Below, one piece after another: positions 33,674 to 44,195 of a stretch of DNA of 64,000 nucleotides. A program made the translations under genes and the position numbers. Each line of letters begins with the position of its first letter. The first letter of the stretch is position 1. A model generated the notes under the pieces. It saw only the letters and a program-made list of their open reading frames with translations, had not been told where the DNA came from and did no database searches. Origin of the DNA: Brucella tritici (GTDB lineage Bacteria > Pseudomonadota > Alphaproteobacteria > Rhizobiales > Rhizobiaceae); assembly GCF_008932295.1 (NCBI RefSeq), contig NZ_WBWA01000005.1, positions 62,001 to 126,000 of the forward strand. Direction: 5' to 3'.

Positions 33674-34070
33674 GAGCCGGAATCTCCGGCTCGCACCTGT
33701 TTTTAGCGCCCCTTGCCACAAAAGGGGCCCAATTCTTGCAACTACGTGATGGTTAACGCGCCGCGTTAAGCATCTGTTGGGGTTCGGGGCGCTAAACTTG
33801 GTCAGATTATGCCGAATCTTTGCCGGGAACTTATTTTTCATTTGTTCGGCGGTGCAGCTTCTGCAAAAGTCGCCAAATGGCTCCTTCGGTCGGGGAGCCA
33901 TACGGTGACAGGAATCCTGAGACTACAGGCCCTAGACGACGGGTAGCGCGTATCTGCTGCTGTCGTGACCGGCGGGAGGCGCGTTTCTCCTCCAGCACTG
34001 GGTCCGAACCGGAAGAAACGATCGATTTGAACGCCCAAGGTTCATTTCGGTCAATTGAAAGGAAACTGCG
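33674..34070 (+). terminator. clpP-clpX intergenic region with terminator-like hairpins
   Basis: GAGCCGGA (33674-33681) pairs with TCCGGCTC (33685-33692), with TTTTT at 33700. A second hairpin GCCCCTT (33708-33714) / AAGGGGC (33722-33728) follows. The remaining 340 bases should include the clpX promoter, but I see no clear boxes. The 84-codon frame at 33820-34074 shows no coding character. Confidence 0.5.
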
Positions 34071-35345
34071 ATGAGCAAAGTCAGCAACAGCGGCGGCGAT
34101 TCCAAGAATACGCTTTATTGCTCGTTCTGCGGCAAAAGCCAGCATGAAGTGCGCAAGCTGATTGCAGGCCCGACCGTTTTCATCTGCGACGAGTGCGTCG
34201 AACTCTGCATGGACATCATCCGCGAGGAAAACAAATCCTCGATGGTGAAGTCGCGCGAGGGCGTGCCTACGCCGCAGGAAATCATGGCCGTTCTTGACGA
34301 TTACGTCATTGGCCAGAAGGATGCCAAGCGCGTTCTGTCGGTTGCGGTACACAATCACTACAAGCGTCTCGCCCATCAGTCCAAGAGCAGCGATATCGAG
34401 CTTGCGAAGTCGAACATTCTTCTCGTCGGCCCGACGGGTTGCGGCAAGACCTATCTTGCCCAGACGCTCGCACGCATCATCGATGTGCCATTCACCATGG
34501 CCGATGCGACGACACTGACGGAAGCAGGCTATGTCGGTGAAGATGTCGAGAACATCATCCTGAAGCTGCTTCAGGCCGCCGACTACAACGTGGAACGCGC
34601 ACAGCGCGGCATCGTCTATATCGACGAAGTCGACAAGATCAGCCGCAAGTCGGATAACCCGTCCATCACGCGCGACGTGTCGGGCGAGGGCGTCCAGCAG
34701 GCGCTTCTGAAGATCATGGAAGGCACCGTCGCTTCCGTGCCGCCACAGGGTGGCCGCAAGCATCCGCAGCAGGAGTTCCTGCAGGTGGACACGACGAACA
34801 TCCTCTTCATCTGCGGCGGCGCTTTTGCCGGTCTCGACAAGATCATCTCCGCACGTGGCGAGAAGACGTCCATCGGCTTCGGCGCCACCGTTCGTTCGGT
34901 TGATGAGCGCCGTATCGGTGATGTCTTCAAGGAACTGGAGCCCGAAGATCTTCTGAAATTCGGCCTCATTCCGGAATTCGTCGGTCGTCTGCCGGTGATC
35001 GCGACGCTCGAAGACCTCGATGTCGATGCTCTGGTGCAGATCCTGACCGAGCCGAAGAATGCGCTCGTGAAGCAGTATCAGCGCCTGTTCGACATGGAAA
35101 GCGTCGAGCTCAGCTTCCACGACGACGCCCTGCGGGCGATTGCCAACAAGGCAGTCGAGCGCAAGACGGGTGCACGCGGTCTGCGCTCGATCATGGAAAA
35201 GATCCTGCTCGACACGATGTTCGAGCTGCCGACGCTGGAAGGCGTGCAGGAAGTGGTCATTTCCGGCGATGTGGTGGATGGCAGTGCCCGTCCGCTCTAT
35301 ATCTACGCCGAGCGCCAAGACGAAAAGGGTAATGTTTCTGCTTAA
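34071..35345 (+). CDS. clpX: ATP-dependent Clp protease ATP-binding subunit ClpX
   Basis: 424-residue AAA+ unfoldase. The N-terminal zinc-binding domain reads [18 protein letters not shown] and [10 protein letters not shown] (residues 17-47). Then come Walker [13 protein letters not shown] (about residue 121), Walker [11 protein letters not shown], the pore loop GYVGEDVE and sensor 2 in GARGLRS. GGAAACTGCG precedes the ATG at 34071. The stop codon TAA is also the first triplet of repeat copy A2. Confidence 0.97.
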   Translation: MSKVSNSGGDSKNTLYCSFCGKSQHEVRKLIAGPTVFICDECVELCMDIIREENKSSMVKSREGVPTPQEIMAVLDDYVIGQKDAKRVLSVAVHNHYKRLAHQSKSSDIELAKSNILLVGPTGCGKTYLAQTLARIIDVPFTMADATTLTEAGYVGEDVENIILKLLQAADYNVERAQRGIVYIDEVDKISRKSDNPSITRDVSGEGVQQALLKIMEGTVASVPPQGGRKHPQQEFLQVDTTNILFICGGAFAGLDKIISARGEKTSIGFGATVRSVDERRIGDVFKELEPEDLLKFGLIPEFVGRLPVIATLEDLDVDALVQILTEPKNALVKQYQRLFDMESVELSFHDDALRAIANKAVERKTGARGLRSIMEKILLDTMFELPTLEGVQEVVISGDVVDGSARPLYIYAERQDEKGNVSA

Positions 35346-35391
35346 AGCATTTCCTGCAAAAGTGCGTAGCGGTTTTGCGTAGGATAATGCG
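35343..35391 (+). repeat. Family A dispersed repeat (copy A2), starts at clpX stop codon
   Basis: It begins TAAAGCATTTCC, contains AGTGCG, GCGGTTTTGCG and GATAATGCG. The TAA is the clpX stop (35343-35345). It closely matches A1 at the fumA stop. A bidirectional terminator lies 36 bp further on. Confidence 0.75.
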
Positions 35392-35426
35392 CAAGACAGC
35401 GTTTAGAGCGGTGACAATTAATCCAT

Positions 35427-35452
35427 AAAAAGGCCGCGTTAGCGGCCTTTTT
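35427..35452. terminator. Bidirectional terminator after clpX
   Basis: AAAAAGGCCGC (35427-35437) pairs with GCGGCCTTTTT (35442-35452) around GTTA, a perfect 11-bp stem. The rest of the gap up to lon (35453-35712) should contain the lon promoter. A weak RpoH-like pair CTTG (35463) and CACTAT (35484) is visible. Confidence 0.85.
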
Positions 35453-35712
35453 CATGTGCAGACTTGCGTCGGGCCGATCCTGTCACTATTGCAGGCGCAG
35501 CAATCGGGGTACAGCCTAAGCTAGATATTGTACTTGGTGACGGTACAGCGCAGGATAGATGACGATTCTATGAAAGCCATCCCGCTACAGGCTATTGAAT
35601 TGCCGGGTTCGGCTCTCCAAGTATGGACCGAAGCACATTCGTGACCTGCCTCATGATGAAAGGGGGCGCGGAGGTGGCAGTCAGGTTGAAAGACCTGAGA
35701 AAGGACTGAGTT

Positions 35713-38151
35713 ATGACGGGTACTGAACAGAAGACCCCATTGGGTGGTTCTGAAGCGGGCGGTTCGGACGGGCTCTATGCCGTTTTGCCGTTGCGTGACA
35801 TCGTCGTTTTCCCGCATATGATCGTTCCGCTTTTTGTCGGCCGCGAAAAGTCCATTCGCGCGCTGGAGGAAGTGATGGGCGTGGATAAGCAGATTCTGCT
35901 TGCCACCCAGAAAAACGCTGCCGATGACGATCCGGCACCGGACGCGATTTATGAAATCGGCACGATTGCCAACGTATTGCAGCTCCTGAAGCTGCCGGAC
36001 GGCACCGTCAAGGTGCTGGTCGAAGGTACGGCGCGCGCCAAGGTTTCCAAGTTTACCGACCGCGAAGATTATCACGAGGCCTATGCTGCGGCTTTGCCGG
36101 AGCCTGAAGAAGATGCCGTCGAGATCGAGGCGCTTGCCCGCTCGGTGGTTTCCGACTTCGAAAACTACGTCAAGCTGAACAAGAAGATTTCGCCGGAAGT
36201 GGTTGGCGCCGCCAGCCAGATCGACGACTATTCCAAGCTTGCCGATACGGTTGCCTCGCATCTCGCGATCAAGATTCCCGAGAAGCAGGAAATGCTGTCG
36301 ATCCTCTCGGTGCGCGAGCGCCTTGAGAAGGCACTTTCCTTCATGGAAGCCGAAATTTCGGTTCTCCAGGTTGAGAAGCGTATCCGCAGCCGCGTCAAGC
36401 GCCAGATGGAGAAGACGCAGCGCGAATACTATCTCAACGAGCAGATGAAGGCGATCCAGAAGGAGCTTGGCGATGGCGAGGACGGTCGCGATGAAGCGGC
36501 TGAACTAGAAGAGCGCATCAACAAGACCAAGCTCTCCAAGGAAGCCCGCGAAAAGGCCCAGGCTGAGCTGAAAAAGCTGCGCAGCATGAGCCCGATGTCT
36601 GCCGAAGCAACGGTCGTCCGCAACTATCTCGACTGGCTGCTGTCCATTCCGTGGGGCAAAAAGTCGAAGATCAAGCAGGACCTAAACTTTGCCGAAGGCG
36701 TACTCGGTGATGATCACTTTGGTCTCGAAAAGGTCAAGGAGCGCATTGTCGAGTATCTCGCGGTGCAGGCTCGCTCGACCAAGATCAAGGGTCCGATCCT
36801 CTGCCTCGTCGGACCTCCCGGCGTCGGCAAGACTTCGCTTGCCCGTTCGATTGCCAAGGCTACCGGCCGTGAATATGTCCGTATGTCGCTCGGCGGCGTG
36901 CGTGACGAGGCTGAAATCCGCGGTCACCGCCGCACCTATATCGGTTCGATGCCCGGCAAGGTCATCCAGTCGATGAAGAAGGCGAAGAAGTCCAACCCGC
37001 TCTTCCTGCTCGATGAAATCGACAAGATGGGCCAGGATTTCCGAGGCGATCCGTCATCGGCCATGCTTGAGGTGTTGGATCCGGAACAGAACTCGACCTT
37101 CATGGATCACTACCTTGAGGTGGAATATGATCTGTCGAACGTCATGTTCGTGACGACGGCAAATACGCTGAACATCCCCGGTCCATTGCTGGATCGTATG
37201 GAAGTCATCCGTATTGCCGGCTACACCGAGGATGAAAAGCTTGAGATCGCCAAGCGACACCTGCTGCCGAAGGCAATCAAGGACCACGCCCTGCAGCCGA
37301 AGGAGTTTTCGGTCACGGACGATGCGCTGCGCAATGTTATCCGCCTTTACACGCGGGAAGCAGGTGTGCGTAACCTCGAACGCGAACTGATGACTCTGGC
37401 ACGTAAGGCCGTGACCGAAATCCTGAAGTCGAAGAAGAAGTCTGTGAAAGTCACCGACAAGAACCTCTCCGACTATCTGGGTGTCGAGCGTTTCCGCTTC
37501 GGTCAAATCGATGGCGAAGATCAGGTTGGCGTTGTGACAGGCCTTGCCTGGACGGAAGTTGGCGGCGAATTGCTGACCATCGAAGGTGTCATGATGCCCG
37601 GCAAGGGCCGCATGACCGTCACGGGTAACCTCCGTGACGTGATGAAGGAATCGATCTCCGCAGCGGCTTCCTATGTCCGCTCCCGTGCCATCGATTTCGG
37701 CATCGAGCCTCCGCTGTTCGACAAGCGCGACATCCATGTGCACGTACCGGAAGGTGCAACACCGAAGGACGGTCCGTCCGCCGGTATCGCCATGGTCACG
37801 GCGATCGTATCCGTGCTGACCGGTATTCCGGTTCGCAAGGACATCGCAATGACAGGCGAAGTCACCCTGCGCGGTCGTGTCCTGCCAATCGGCGGCTTGA
37901 AGGAAAAGCTCCTCGCGGCTCTGCGCGGCGGCATCAAGAAGGTTCTGATCCCGGAAGAAAACGCCAAGGATCTGGCGGATATTCCGGACAATGTGAAGAA
38001 CAATCTTGAGATCGTTCCGGTGTCTCGCGTGGGTGAAGTCCTCAGGCACGCCCTTGTTCGCGAGCCTGAGCCGATTGAATGGACTGAGCCGGCAACCCCG
38101 GCGACCGTGCCTTCGGTTGAGGAAGAAGCAGGGGTTTCGACCGCCCATTAA
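35713..38151 (+). CDS. lon: ATP-dependent protease Lon
   Basis: 812-residue cytosolic AAA+ protease. The N-terminal substrate-binding domain starts [24 protein letters not shown] coiled region precedes Walker [14 protein letters not shown] (about residue 365) and Walker [12 protein letters not shown]. The protease domain has catalytic Ser689 in [11 protein letters not shown] and its Lys in the following [14 protein letters not shown] 7 nt before the ATG at 35713 supports the start. Its TAA stop is the first triplet of repeat copy A3. Confidence 0.97.
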   Translation: MTGTEQKTPLGGSEAGGSDGLYAVLPLRDIVVFPHMIVPLFVGREKSIRALEEVMGVDKQILLATQKNAADDDPAPDAIYEIGTIANVLQLLKLPDGTVKVLVEGTARAKVSKFTDREDYHEAYAAALPEPEEDAVEIEALARSVVSDFENYVKLNKKISPEVVGAASQIDDYSKLADTVASHLAIKIPEKQEMLSILSVRERLEKALSFMEAEISVLQVEKRIRSRVKRQMEKTQREYYLNEQMKAIQKELGDGEDGRDEAAELEERINKTKLSKEAREKAQAELKKLRSMSPMSAEATVVRNYLDWLLSIPWGKKSKIKQDLNFAEGVLGDDHFGLEKVKERIVEYLAVQARSTKIKGPILCLVGPPGVGKTSLARSIAKATGREYVRMSLGGVRDEAEIRGHRRTYIGSMPGKVIQSMKKAKKSNPLFLLDEIDKMGQDFRGDPSSAMLEVLDPEQNSTFMDHYLEVEYDLSNVMFVTTANTLNIPGPLLDRMEVIRIAGYTEDEKLEIAKRHLLPKAIKDHALQPKEFSVTDDALRNVIRLYTREAGVRNLERELMTLARKAVTEILKSKKKSVKVTDKNLSDYLGVERFRFGQIDGEDQVGVVTGLAWTEVGGELLTIEGVMMPGKGRMTVTGNLRDVMKESISAAASYVRSRAIDFGIEPPLFDKRDIHVHVPEGATPKDGPSAGIAMVTAIVSVLTGIPVRKDIAMTGEVTLRGRVLPIGGLKEKLLAALRGGIKKVLIPEENAKDLADIPDNVKNNLEIVPVSRVGEVLRHALVREPEPIEWTEPATPATVPSVEEEAGVSTAH

Positions 38152-38197
38152 GGCATTTCCGGCAAACATGCGAAGCAGTTTGCTTACGGGTAATGCC
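38149..38197 (+). repeat. Family A dispersed repeat (copy A3), starts at lon stop codon
   Basis: It begins TAAGGCATTTCC, then GGCAAACATGCGAAGC, GTTTGCTTACGGGTAATGCC. It is more diverged than A1 and A2 but keeps the paired blocks (GGCATT/AATGCC, GCAAAC/GTTTGC) through compensating changes. The TAA is the lon stop. Confidence 0.65.
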
Positions 38198-38275
38198 CTG
38201 AAATGAGCTTCCGGCAGGCGATTCTGATTCAGTCGGATTGCCCCGCTGAAAGGTGTCTATCAGGACCAACAATCG

Positions 38276-38334
38276 AAATGCCGGGCAAATTGCCCGGCAT
38301 TTCTGTGTTTAACCCCGGTTTTCCGGGGTTTTTT
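38276..38334 (+). terminator. Two tandem terminators after lon
   Basis: The first stem AAATGCCGGGCA (38276-38287) pairs with TGCCCGGCATTT (38291-38302). The second stem AACCCCGG (38311-38318) pairs with CCGGGGTT (38323-38330), followed by TTTT. Together they insulate lon from hup. Confidence 0.8.
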
Positions 38335-38338
38335 CACG

Positions 38339-38367
38339 TTGACAGGCTTGGTTTGTGAACCGATTTG
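38339..38367 (+). promoter_or_regulatory. Putative sigma-70 promoter of hup
   Basis: A perfect -35 box TTGACA (38339-38344) is followed after 17 nt by GATTTG (38362-38367) as a weak -10, about 60 nt before the hup ATG. It starts 5 nt after the second terminator. Confidence 0.4.
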
Positions 38368-38428
38368 AATAAACTCCGACCAATCCGGTCACGTTATCCG
38401 TTCCGGTAGATAAAGAAAGGAAATGCCA

Positions 38429-38704
38429 ATGAACAAGAACGAATTGGTTGCCGCAGTTGCGGAAAAGGGCGGTTTGACGAAGGCTGATGCCGGTACTGCT
38501 GTTGACGCCGTACTCGCCGCTGTTACCGGCGCCCTGAAGGCTGGTGAAGAAGTCCGTCTGCCTGGCTTCGGCGTTTTCTCCGTTTCGCATCGCGCTGCCT
38601 CGACCGGCCGTAACCCATCGACCGGCAAGGAAGTTGCTATTCCGGCTCGCAACGTGCCGAAGTTCTCGGCTGGCAAGGGCCTGAAGGACGCCGTAAACGG
38701 CTAA
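38429..38704 (+). CDS. hup: DNA-binding protein HU
   Basis: 91-residue histone-like protein. MNKNELVAAVAEKGGLTKADA forms the helical body, and the beta arms carry VRLPGFGVFSVSHRAASTGRNPSTGKEV with the DNA-intercalating Pro in RNPSTG. AGGA lies 7 nt before the ATG at 38429, but only 1 nt before the alternative ATG at 38423, so 38429 is preferred. It follows lon as in many proteobacteria. A terminator lies at 38794. Confidence 0.95.
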   Translation: MNKNELVAAVAEKGGLTKADAGTAVDAVLAAVTGALKAGEEVRLPGFGVFSVSHRAASTGRNPSTGKEVAIPARNVPKFSAGKGLKDAVNG

Positions 38705-38793
38705 TCATGATCTGGAGAGTGAAAGCTCTTCGAACGGATCGTGACATTAAATTTCCAGCCATCGCGGCATGATCGCGAATGGCTGTCGAGAAG

Positions 38794-38816
38794 GCCCGGT
38801 TCAGCCGGGCTTTTTT
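38794..38816 (+). terminator. Intrinsic terminator of hup
   Basis: GCCCGG (38794-38799) pairs with CCGGGC (38805-38810) around TTCAG, followed by six T. Confidence 0.85.
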
Positions 38817-38880
38817 CGTTGATGCGTGAAAAACGTCACGCCTAGTTGAGGACCGAAAATCTGCTAGCATCAGTACGGGT

Positions 38881-39552
38881 ATGCTTATCACGAAGCAAGA
38901 TGATCTACTTGCTCAAAATTTGAACCCTTCTGGTGCGCCTATGCAGATTGATAAAGACGATGAAGCCGCATTGTACGAAGCGTTTCAGCGAGAGAATGAC
39001 GGAGGCTTAATAACTCCGGCAATAGGTGATGTACCGAGCCTTGAGTTTTCAAACGACGATGCGGTGCATGACTGCCGAATATGGGAAGGTTATCTCGATG
39101 CGAGCATTTTGCTCTTGGAAAAAGCCACGCAGGATTGGCCTCGTTCCAATAACCTTGTTTTTCCCGGTTTGTTTAATCTTCGTCATGCGATGGAAGTCGC
39201 TCTGAAGTGGCTTATTAAGTATGCAGGAGGAACCGTTCCCAAGCGTGCTGGACACAATCTTAGTGTCTTGATTGACGCATTTCGGGATACCGCCGTAAAT
39301 TTAGATGAAGAAAGAACATATATATCAGAATGTTTTCTAGAGCGTATCTCTGAAATCGCGGCTCTTGACCCCCGTTCGGTGACTTTCCGTTATTCTCAGG
39401 AACATGATGGAACTTCCATAAGAATAGCTTCCGCGCCTTGGAATATACGTTCTCTTTATTTTGCTGTTTCGGACTTCGGTGTGATCTTGGACAATCTATC
39501 AAGCCGCATTGAACAGAGCTGGCTGGAGCATGATCAACCGGACGGTCCATGA
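38881..39552 (+). CDS. Orphan helical protein, HEPN-like core (223 aa)
   Basis: 223 residues, mostly helical by composition. The central part, FPGLFNLRHAMEVALKWLIKYAG at about residues 93-115 and RAGHNLSVLIDAF at 122-134, resembles the RHALELxLK...HDLxxL pattern of HEPN-like helical proteins. The exact Rx4-6H RNase motif is not evident, so nuclease activity is not claimed. The base composition is more AT-rich than in its neighbours, which hints at recent acquisition. No strong ribosome site precedes ATG 38881, and ATG 38941 is an alternative. There is no partner gene; it sits between hup and the convergent uvrA. Confidence 0.6.
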   Translation: MLITKQDDLLAQNLNPSGAPMQIDKDDEAALYEAFQRENDGGLITPAIGDVPSLEFSNDDAVHDCRIWEGYLDASILLLEKATQDWPRSNNLVFPGLFNLRHAMEVALKWLIKYAGGTVPKRAGHNLSVLIDAFRDTAVNLDEERTYISECFLERISEIAALDPRSVTFRYSQEHDGTSIRIASAPWNIRSLYFAVSDFGVILDNLSSRIEQSWLEHDQPDGP

Positions 39553-39582
39553 TCTTGAATGTACTCGACATAATTCAAACTG

Positions 39583-39608
39583 AAAAAGCCGGACACTAGG
39601 TCCGGCTT
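39583..39608 (-). terminator. Terminator of uvrA (minus strand)
   Basis: AAGCCGGAC (39586-39594) pairs with GTCCGGCTT (39600-39608) around ACTAG. On the minus strand the stem is followed by TTTTT. It lies 33 nt past the uvrA stop and 30 nt past the stop of the convergent gene. Confidence 0.8.
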
Positions 39609-39640
39609 ACTTCCAATACTTCCCATAATCAATCTACTGC

Positions 39641-42565
39641 CTATTCAGCAGCCTCTGAACTACGCTTGGGGCGACGTTCCAGCAGTTCCTTCAGGAAGTG
39701 GCCGGTGTAGGAGCGTTTCTCCTGCACGATGTCTTCCGGACGGCCCACGGCGACAATCTCGCCGCCGCCATCGCCACCTTCCGGTCCAAGGTCGATCACC
39801 CAGTCTGCAGTCTTGATGACTTCGAGATTATGCTCGATCACTACGACCGTGTTGCCCTGTTCGACCAGCTCGTGCAGCACTTCCAAAAGTTTTGCCACGT
39901 CGTGGAAGTGCAGGCCGGTTGTCGGTTCGTCCAGAATATAAAGCGTACGGCCCGTTGCGCGGCGCGACAGTTCCTTGGCAAGCTTTACGCGCTGCGCCTC
40001 ACCGCCCGAAAGCGTCGTCGCCTGCTGGCCAACCTTGATATAGCCGAGGCCGACCTTGACGAGCGTTTCAAGCTTGTCGCGCACCGCAGGCACGGCGGAG
40101 AAGAACTCCGCGCCTTCCTCGACCGTCATGTCCAGCACATCGGCGATAGACTTGCCCTTGAACAGGACTTCCAGTGTTTCGCGGTTGTAGCGCTTGCCGT
40201 GACAGACGTCGCAAGTCACATAGACATCCGGCAGGAAGTGCATCTCAATCTTGATGACGCCATCGCCCTGGCAAGCCTCGCAGCGCCCGCCCTTCACGTT
40301 GAACGAGAAGCGGCCCGGCTGATAGCCGCGCGCCTTGGCTTCCGGCAGGCCCGCGAACCAGTCGCGGATCGGCGTGAAGGCGCCGGTATAGGTTGCCGGA
40401 TTGGAGCGCGGGGTGCGGCCAATCGGCGACTGATCGATATCGATCACCTTGTCGAGGAATTCCAGCCCCTCGATGCGGTCATGCTCTGCCGGATGCTCAC
40501 GCGAACCCATGATGCGGCGCGAGGCGGCCTTAAACAGGGTTTCGATCAGGAAGGTGGATTTGCCACCGCCTGAAACGCCAGTGACGGCGGTGAAGGTTCC
40601 AAGCGGAATATCCGCCGAGACATTTTTCAGGTTATTGCCGCGCGCGCCCACCACGCGAATGCGCTTGGACTTGGAAATCTTGCGGCGTTCCGCCGGGACG
40701 GCAACTTCCATTGCACCCGACAGATATTTGCCGGTCAGCGAGTTCGCATTGGACATTACGTCCTGCGGCGACCCTTGAGCGATGATCTTGCCGCCATGGA
40801 CGCCAGCCGCCGGACCGATATCGACCACATAATCTGCGGTCAGGATCGCGTCTTCGTCATGTTCGACCACGATGACCGTATTGCCGAGATCGCGCAGATG
40901 GCGCAGCGTGTCGAGAAGACGCGCATTGTCCCGCTGATGCAGGCCAATGGACGGTTCGTCCAGCACGTAAAGCACCCCGGTCAGGCCGGAGCCGATCTGC
41001 GAGGCAAGACGGATACGCTGGCTTTCACCGCCCGACAGCGTGCCGGAATTGCGTGCCAGCGTCAGATAGTCGAGGCCGACATCATTGAGGAACTGCAGCC
41101 GCTCGCGGATTTCCTTGAGGATGCGGGCGGCAATCTCGCGCTGCTTGTCGTTAAAGCTGCTGTCAATGTCGCGGAACCAGGCGTCGGCCTTGCGGATCGA
41201 CATTTCCGTGATCTCGCCAACATGCTTCATGCCAACCTTGACCGCCAGCGCTTCCGGCTTCAGGCGGTAGCCGTTACAGGACGGGCAGGGCGTCGAGGCC
41301 ATGAAGCGCTCGATATCTTCACGCGACCAGGCGGAGTCGGTCTCCTTCCAGCGGCGCTCCAGATTGGGGATCACGCCTTCAAAAGGCTTCGTTGTCTGGT
41401 AGGAGCGCAGGCCGTCATCATACTGGAAGGTGATTTCCTTGCCCTTGGTGCCATAAAGAATGGCCTGCTGTGCTTCTTCCGAAAGATCGGCCCAGCGTGC
41501 GCCGATCTTGAAGCCATAGGCTTTGCCCAGCGCTTCCAGCGTCTGATTGTAGTAGGGCGACGAGGACCGCGCCCACGGAGCAATCGCGCCGTCCTTCAAA
41601 ACCGCCGTTTCGTCGGGAACGATCAGGTTCGGATCGATGGCCTGCTGCGTGCCGAGACCATCGCAGGTCGGGCAGGCGCCGAACGGGTTGTTGAACGAGA
41701 ACAGGCGCGGTTCGATTTCAGGAATTGTGAAACCGGAAACCGGGCAGGCAAACTTTTCCGAAAACAGAATGCGCTCATGCGTTTCGTTGGCGGACTTGTT
41801 GGCAGCACCGCCTTCAGCCGTTTCTTCCGGCGGCAGAGGCATGTCGGCAAACTCGGCAACGGCCAGACCTTCGGCAAGCTTGAGGCAGGTTTCAAGACTG
41901 TCGGCGAGGCGGGTCGACAGGTCAGGGCGCACCACGACACGGTCCACCACGACATCGATGTCGTGCTTGTACTTCTTGTCGAGCGCCGGAACGTCGGCGA
42001 TTTCATAGAAGGTGCCGTCCACCTTGACGCGCTGAAAGCCCTTCTTCTGAAGTTCCGCCAGCTCCTTCTTGTACTCGCCCTTGCGGCCGCGAACGATGGG
42101 CGCGAGGATATAAAGGCGCGTGCCTTCTTCCAGCGCCATGACGCGATCAACCATCTGGCTGACCGTCTGGCTTTCGATGGGAAGGCCGGTCGCTGGCGAA
42201 TAGGGCACGCCTACGCGCGCAAAGAGCAGGCGCATATAGTCGTAAATTTCGGTGACAGTGCCAACCGTCGAGCGCGGATTGCGGCTCGTCGTCTTTTGTT
42301 CGATAGAGATGGCGGGCGACAGGCCGTCGATCTGGTCGACATCCGGCTTCTGCATCATTTCCAGAAACTGGCGCGCATAGGCCGAAAGGCTTTCGACATA
42401 GCGGCGCTGGCCTTCCGCATAGATCGTGTCAAAGGCAAGCGAGGATTTGCCCGAGCCGGAAAGCCCCGTCATCACGATCAGCTTGTCACGAGGCAGATCG
42501 AGATCGACATTTTTCAGATTGTGTTCGCGCGCGCCACGTATGGAAATGAATTTCTGATCGCTCAT
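39641..42565 (-). CDS. uvrA: Excinuclease ABC subunit A
   Basis: 974-residue damage-recognition ATPase of nucleotide excision repair. Walker A of the first ATPase is [12 protein letters not shown] and that of the second [11 protein letters not shown]. There are two ABC signatures ([12 protein letters not shown] and [12 protein letters not shown]). Zinc-binding Cys pairs lie in [11 protein letters not shown] and in [10 protein letters not shown] with CDVCHGKR. The natural start is [20 protein letters not shown] at 42565. A frame extends to 42622 but is longer than the family. A LexA-type box lies 139 nt upstream. Confidence 0.97.
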   Translation of the reverse strand: MSDQKFISIRGAREHNLKNVDLDLPRDKLIVMTGLSGSGKSSLAFDTIYAEGQRRYVESLSAYARQFLEMMQKPDVDQIDGLSPAISIEQKTTSRNPRSTVGTVTEIYDYMRLLFARVGVPYSPATGLPIESQTVSQMVDRVMALEEGTRLYILAPIVRGRKGEYKKELAELQKKGFQRVKVDGTFYEIADVPALDKKYKHDIDVVVDRVVVRPDLSTRLADSLETCLKLAEGLAVAEFADMPLPPEETAEGGAANKSANETHERILFSEKFACPVSGFTIPEIEPRLFSFNNPFGACPTCDGLGTQQAIDPNLIVPDETAVLKDGAIAPWARSSSPYYNQTLEALGKAYGFKIGARWADLSEEAQQAILYGTKGKEITFQYDDGLRSYQTTKPFEGVIPNLERRWKETDSAWSREDIERFMASTPCPSCNGYRLKPEALAVKVGMKHVGEITEMSIRKADAWFRDIDSSFNDKQREIAARILKEIRERLQFLNDVGLDYLTLARNSGTLSGGESQRIRLASQIGSGLTGVLYVLDEPSIGLHQRDNARLLDTLRHLRDLGNTVIVVEHDEDAILTADYVVDIGPAAGVHGGKIIAQGSPQDVMSNANSLTGKYLSGAMEVAVPAERRKISKSKRIRVVGARGNNLKNVSADIPLGTFTAVTGVSGGGKSTFLIETLFKAASRRIMGSREHPAEHDRIEGLEFLDKVIDIDQSPIGRTPRSNPATYTGAFTPIRDWFAGLPEAKARGYQPGRFSFNVKGGRCEACQGDGVIKIEMHFLPDVYVTCDVCHGKRYNRETLEVLFKGKSIADVLDMTVEEGAEFFSAVPAVRDKLETLVKVGLGYIKVGQQATTLSGGEAQRVKLAKELSRRATGRTLYILDEPTTGLHFHDVAKLLEVLHELVEQGNTVVVIEHNLEVIKTADWVIDLGPEGGDGGGEIVAVGRPEDIVQEKRSYTGHFLKELLERRPKRSSEAAE

Positions 42566-42703
42566 TCCGCGTCCTGCCTGCTCATGATGCCATGGATAAA
42601 CTGGCGCCGAATGATGAAACACGTCGCGCCGGTGTCTAATATGGGGTGAAACCCTCCAATAAGAAGGGGGCTCCGGTCATTCATCGGTGCACTCTTATCA
42701 TTA

Positions 42704-42718
42704 GAACAAATATCGAAC
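42704..42718 (-). promoter_or_regulatory. LexA (SOS) box upstream of uvrA
   Basis: GAAC at 42704-42707 and GAAC at 42715-42718 are separated by exactly 7 nt. Read toward uvrA this is GTTC-N7-GTTC, the alphaproteobacterial LexA site. It indicates SOS control of uvrA, and possibly of the divergent transcript. Confidence 0.7.
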
Positions 42719-42762
42719 AACCAGCCTTCTGATAGGCGATACGAAATGTGAACGCAAGAGCG

Positions 42763-43153
42763 TTGACTGTCACTCCTGACAGGAGCAGACTATCCTTACT
42801 CGCTGATAGCGGAGAGGTGCCGCGGTGGGATGACACGGCATCGGCAAGAGGTCCGCAGGAGGCGGGGAGACCCTGTAGGGAGGTAAAGGAGCATGAGTCC
42901 ACCTGACTACGTTGCCTAGCTTTCACGGAGATGAAAGCACAATCCGTTTCGGTCGCGGCAGCATCTTTTCGCAAGGAATGATGCCTCGTTGATCGAAAGT
43001 GTGATTGCCGACAATTTGAATTTGCGCGGAATGCAAATGGCCGTGCGCCTTTGTGATCCGAAAAGACCTGCCGACGAATTAATGTCGACACATGAGCATT
43101 GCTCAATCCCCTAAGCCCTGCGCGCCAAAGATACAGTGAGCGGCAGGGCTTTT
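42763..43153 (+). ncRNA. Candidate structured RNA in the uvrA-ssb gap
   Basis: The nearly 1-kb gap holds no convincing gene. A TTGACT box (42763) and a palindrome CTCCTG-A-CAGGAG (42773-42785) precede a purine-rich stretch, about 42800-42905. Short stems there include TGCCG/CGGCA, GGTC/GACC and CCCTGTAGGG, followed by a 7-bp hairpin GCTTTCA/TGAAAGC near 42919-42938. The plus strand then reaches a terminator-like hairpin, AAGCCCTGC (43113-43121) with GCAGGGCTT (43143-43151), followed by TT. This layout fits a noncoding transcript of up to about 350 nt. I recognise no known RNA family. The reverse strand frame 42681-43193 has no coding features. Confidence 0.35.
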
Positions 43154-43560
43154 CCTTGGAAGCTGATCCGGTTTGCAAGGCGCAAGCAGCCATTGCTTCA
43201 TGAAGGCGACCGGCAAGGCTGTTTTGAAATTATGGCAGATGCAGTTTTCGGCTCTGAAATGAGGAAAACTGCATTTTCAGCACAGGAAATGGTGCAAAAA
43301 GCCACTGGAATTTGTGGCGAGCGCAAGGCTTTTTGATGTCGGAAGGTTGCATTTTGAACAAAACAAGAACATAAACTCTGTGGACATCAACAAATTCACC
43401 GACCCGGATTGAGCACGTTTTGAGCCAGTCCTGTAAGGTGAACATATGAGTTTCTGGTGATGGCGCATCGTTGCGCCTGATCTTTCGTTTGGAACGTGCC
43501 TCTTGTCCGTGCGAAGCCGTGCGGAAAGAGCGTGCATGCAAGACCCGGAGTAATTTTTCG

Positions 43561-44079
43561 ATGGCTGGTAGCGTCAACAAAGTCATTCTGGTCGGCAATC
43601 TTGGTGCCGATCCGGAAATTCGTCGTCTGAATTCGGGCGATGTGGTTGCCAATCTGCGCATTGCAACGTCGGAAAGCTGGCGCGACCGCCAGAGCGGCGA
43701 ACGCAAGGACCGCACCGAATGGCACAGCGTTGTCATTTTCAATGAAAACCTTGCCAAGGTCGCCGAGCAATATCTGAAAAAGGGCGCCAAGGTTTATATC
43801 GAAGGCGCACTCCAGACCCGCAAGTGGCAGGATCAGAACGGCAATGACCGTTACTCGACGGAAGTCGTGCTGCAGAAGTTCCGTGGCGAACTGCAGATGC
43901 TCGACAGCCGTGGCGAAGGCGGCGGTGAAGGCCGTTCGTTCGGCGGCGGTGGCGGCAACCGTAACCAGATGTCTGACTATTCCGGTGGCGGCGGTGATTT
44001 CGGCTCGTCTGGCCCGTCTTCAGGTGGTGGCGGCGGCGGCGGTTTCTCGCGCGATCTGGACGATGAAATTCCGTTCTGA
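43561..44079 (+). CDS. ssb: Single-stranded DNA-binding protein
   Basis: 172-residue SSB. The OB-fold domain starts [20 protein letters not shown] and contains [21 protein letters not shown] (residues 1-110). A Gly/Ser-rich flexible linker ([16 protein letters not shown]) leads to the acidic tip DLDDEIPF that binds partner repair proteins. CGGAG 10-11 nt before the ATG at 43561 selects this start over upstream in-frame codons. It is divergent from uvrA, as often in this order. Confidence 0.96.
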   Translation: MAGSVNKVILVGNLGADPEIRRLNSGDVVANLRIATSESWRDRQSGERKDRTEWHSVVIFNENLAKVAEQYLKKGAKVYIEGALQTRKWQDQNGNDRYSTEVVLQKFRGELQMLDSRGEGGGEGRSFGGGGGNRNQMSDYSGGGGDFGSSGPSSGGGGGGGFSRDLDDEIPF

Positions 44080-44115
44080 GAACGGATGTAATCCAGTTTA
44101 TAAGTTAAATGCGAT

Positions 44116-44140
44116 AAGGCGCTGTTTTACAGCGCCTTTT
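44116..44140 (+). terminator. Intrinsic terminator of ssb
   Basis: AAGGCGCTGT (44116-44125) pairs with ACAGCGCCTT (44129-44138) around TTT, continuing as a T-run. It marks the left edge of the phosphonate region. Confidence 0.85.
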
Positions 44141-44195
44141 CTATTGGATCATACTTCCGATTCTCTAGGAAACATGCTGTCTGATCGCGAGTTCG

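Noticed and set aside
33820..34074. 84-codon plus-strand frame before clpX
   Set aside because: Arg/Ser/Cys-rich, no conserved sequence, and its end overlaps the clpX start.
33831..35318. 495-codon minus-strand frame
   Set aside because: Antisense to clpX, with no protein features.
40775..42649. 624-codon plus-strand frame
   Set aside because: Antisense to uvrA, which has all family motifs. No ribosome site or domain.
42681..43193. 170-codon minus-strand frame in the uvrA-ssb gap
   Set aside because: Composition is Ser/Arg/Cys-rich, with no motif and no ribosome site, and it runs through the hairpins and LexA box.
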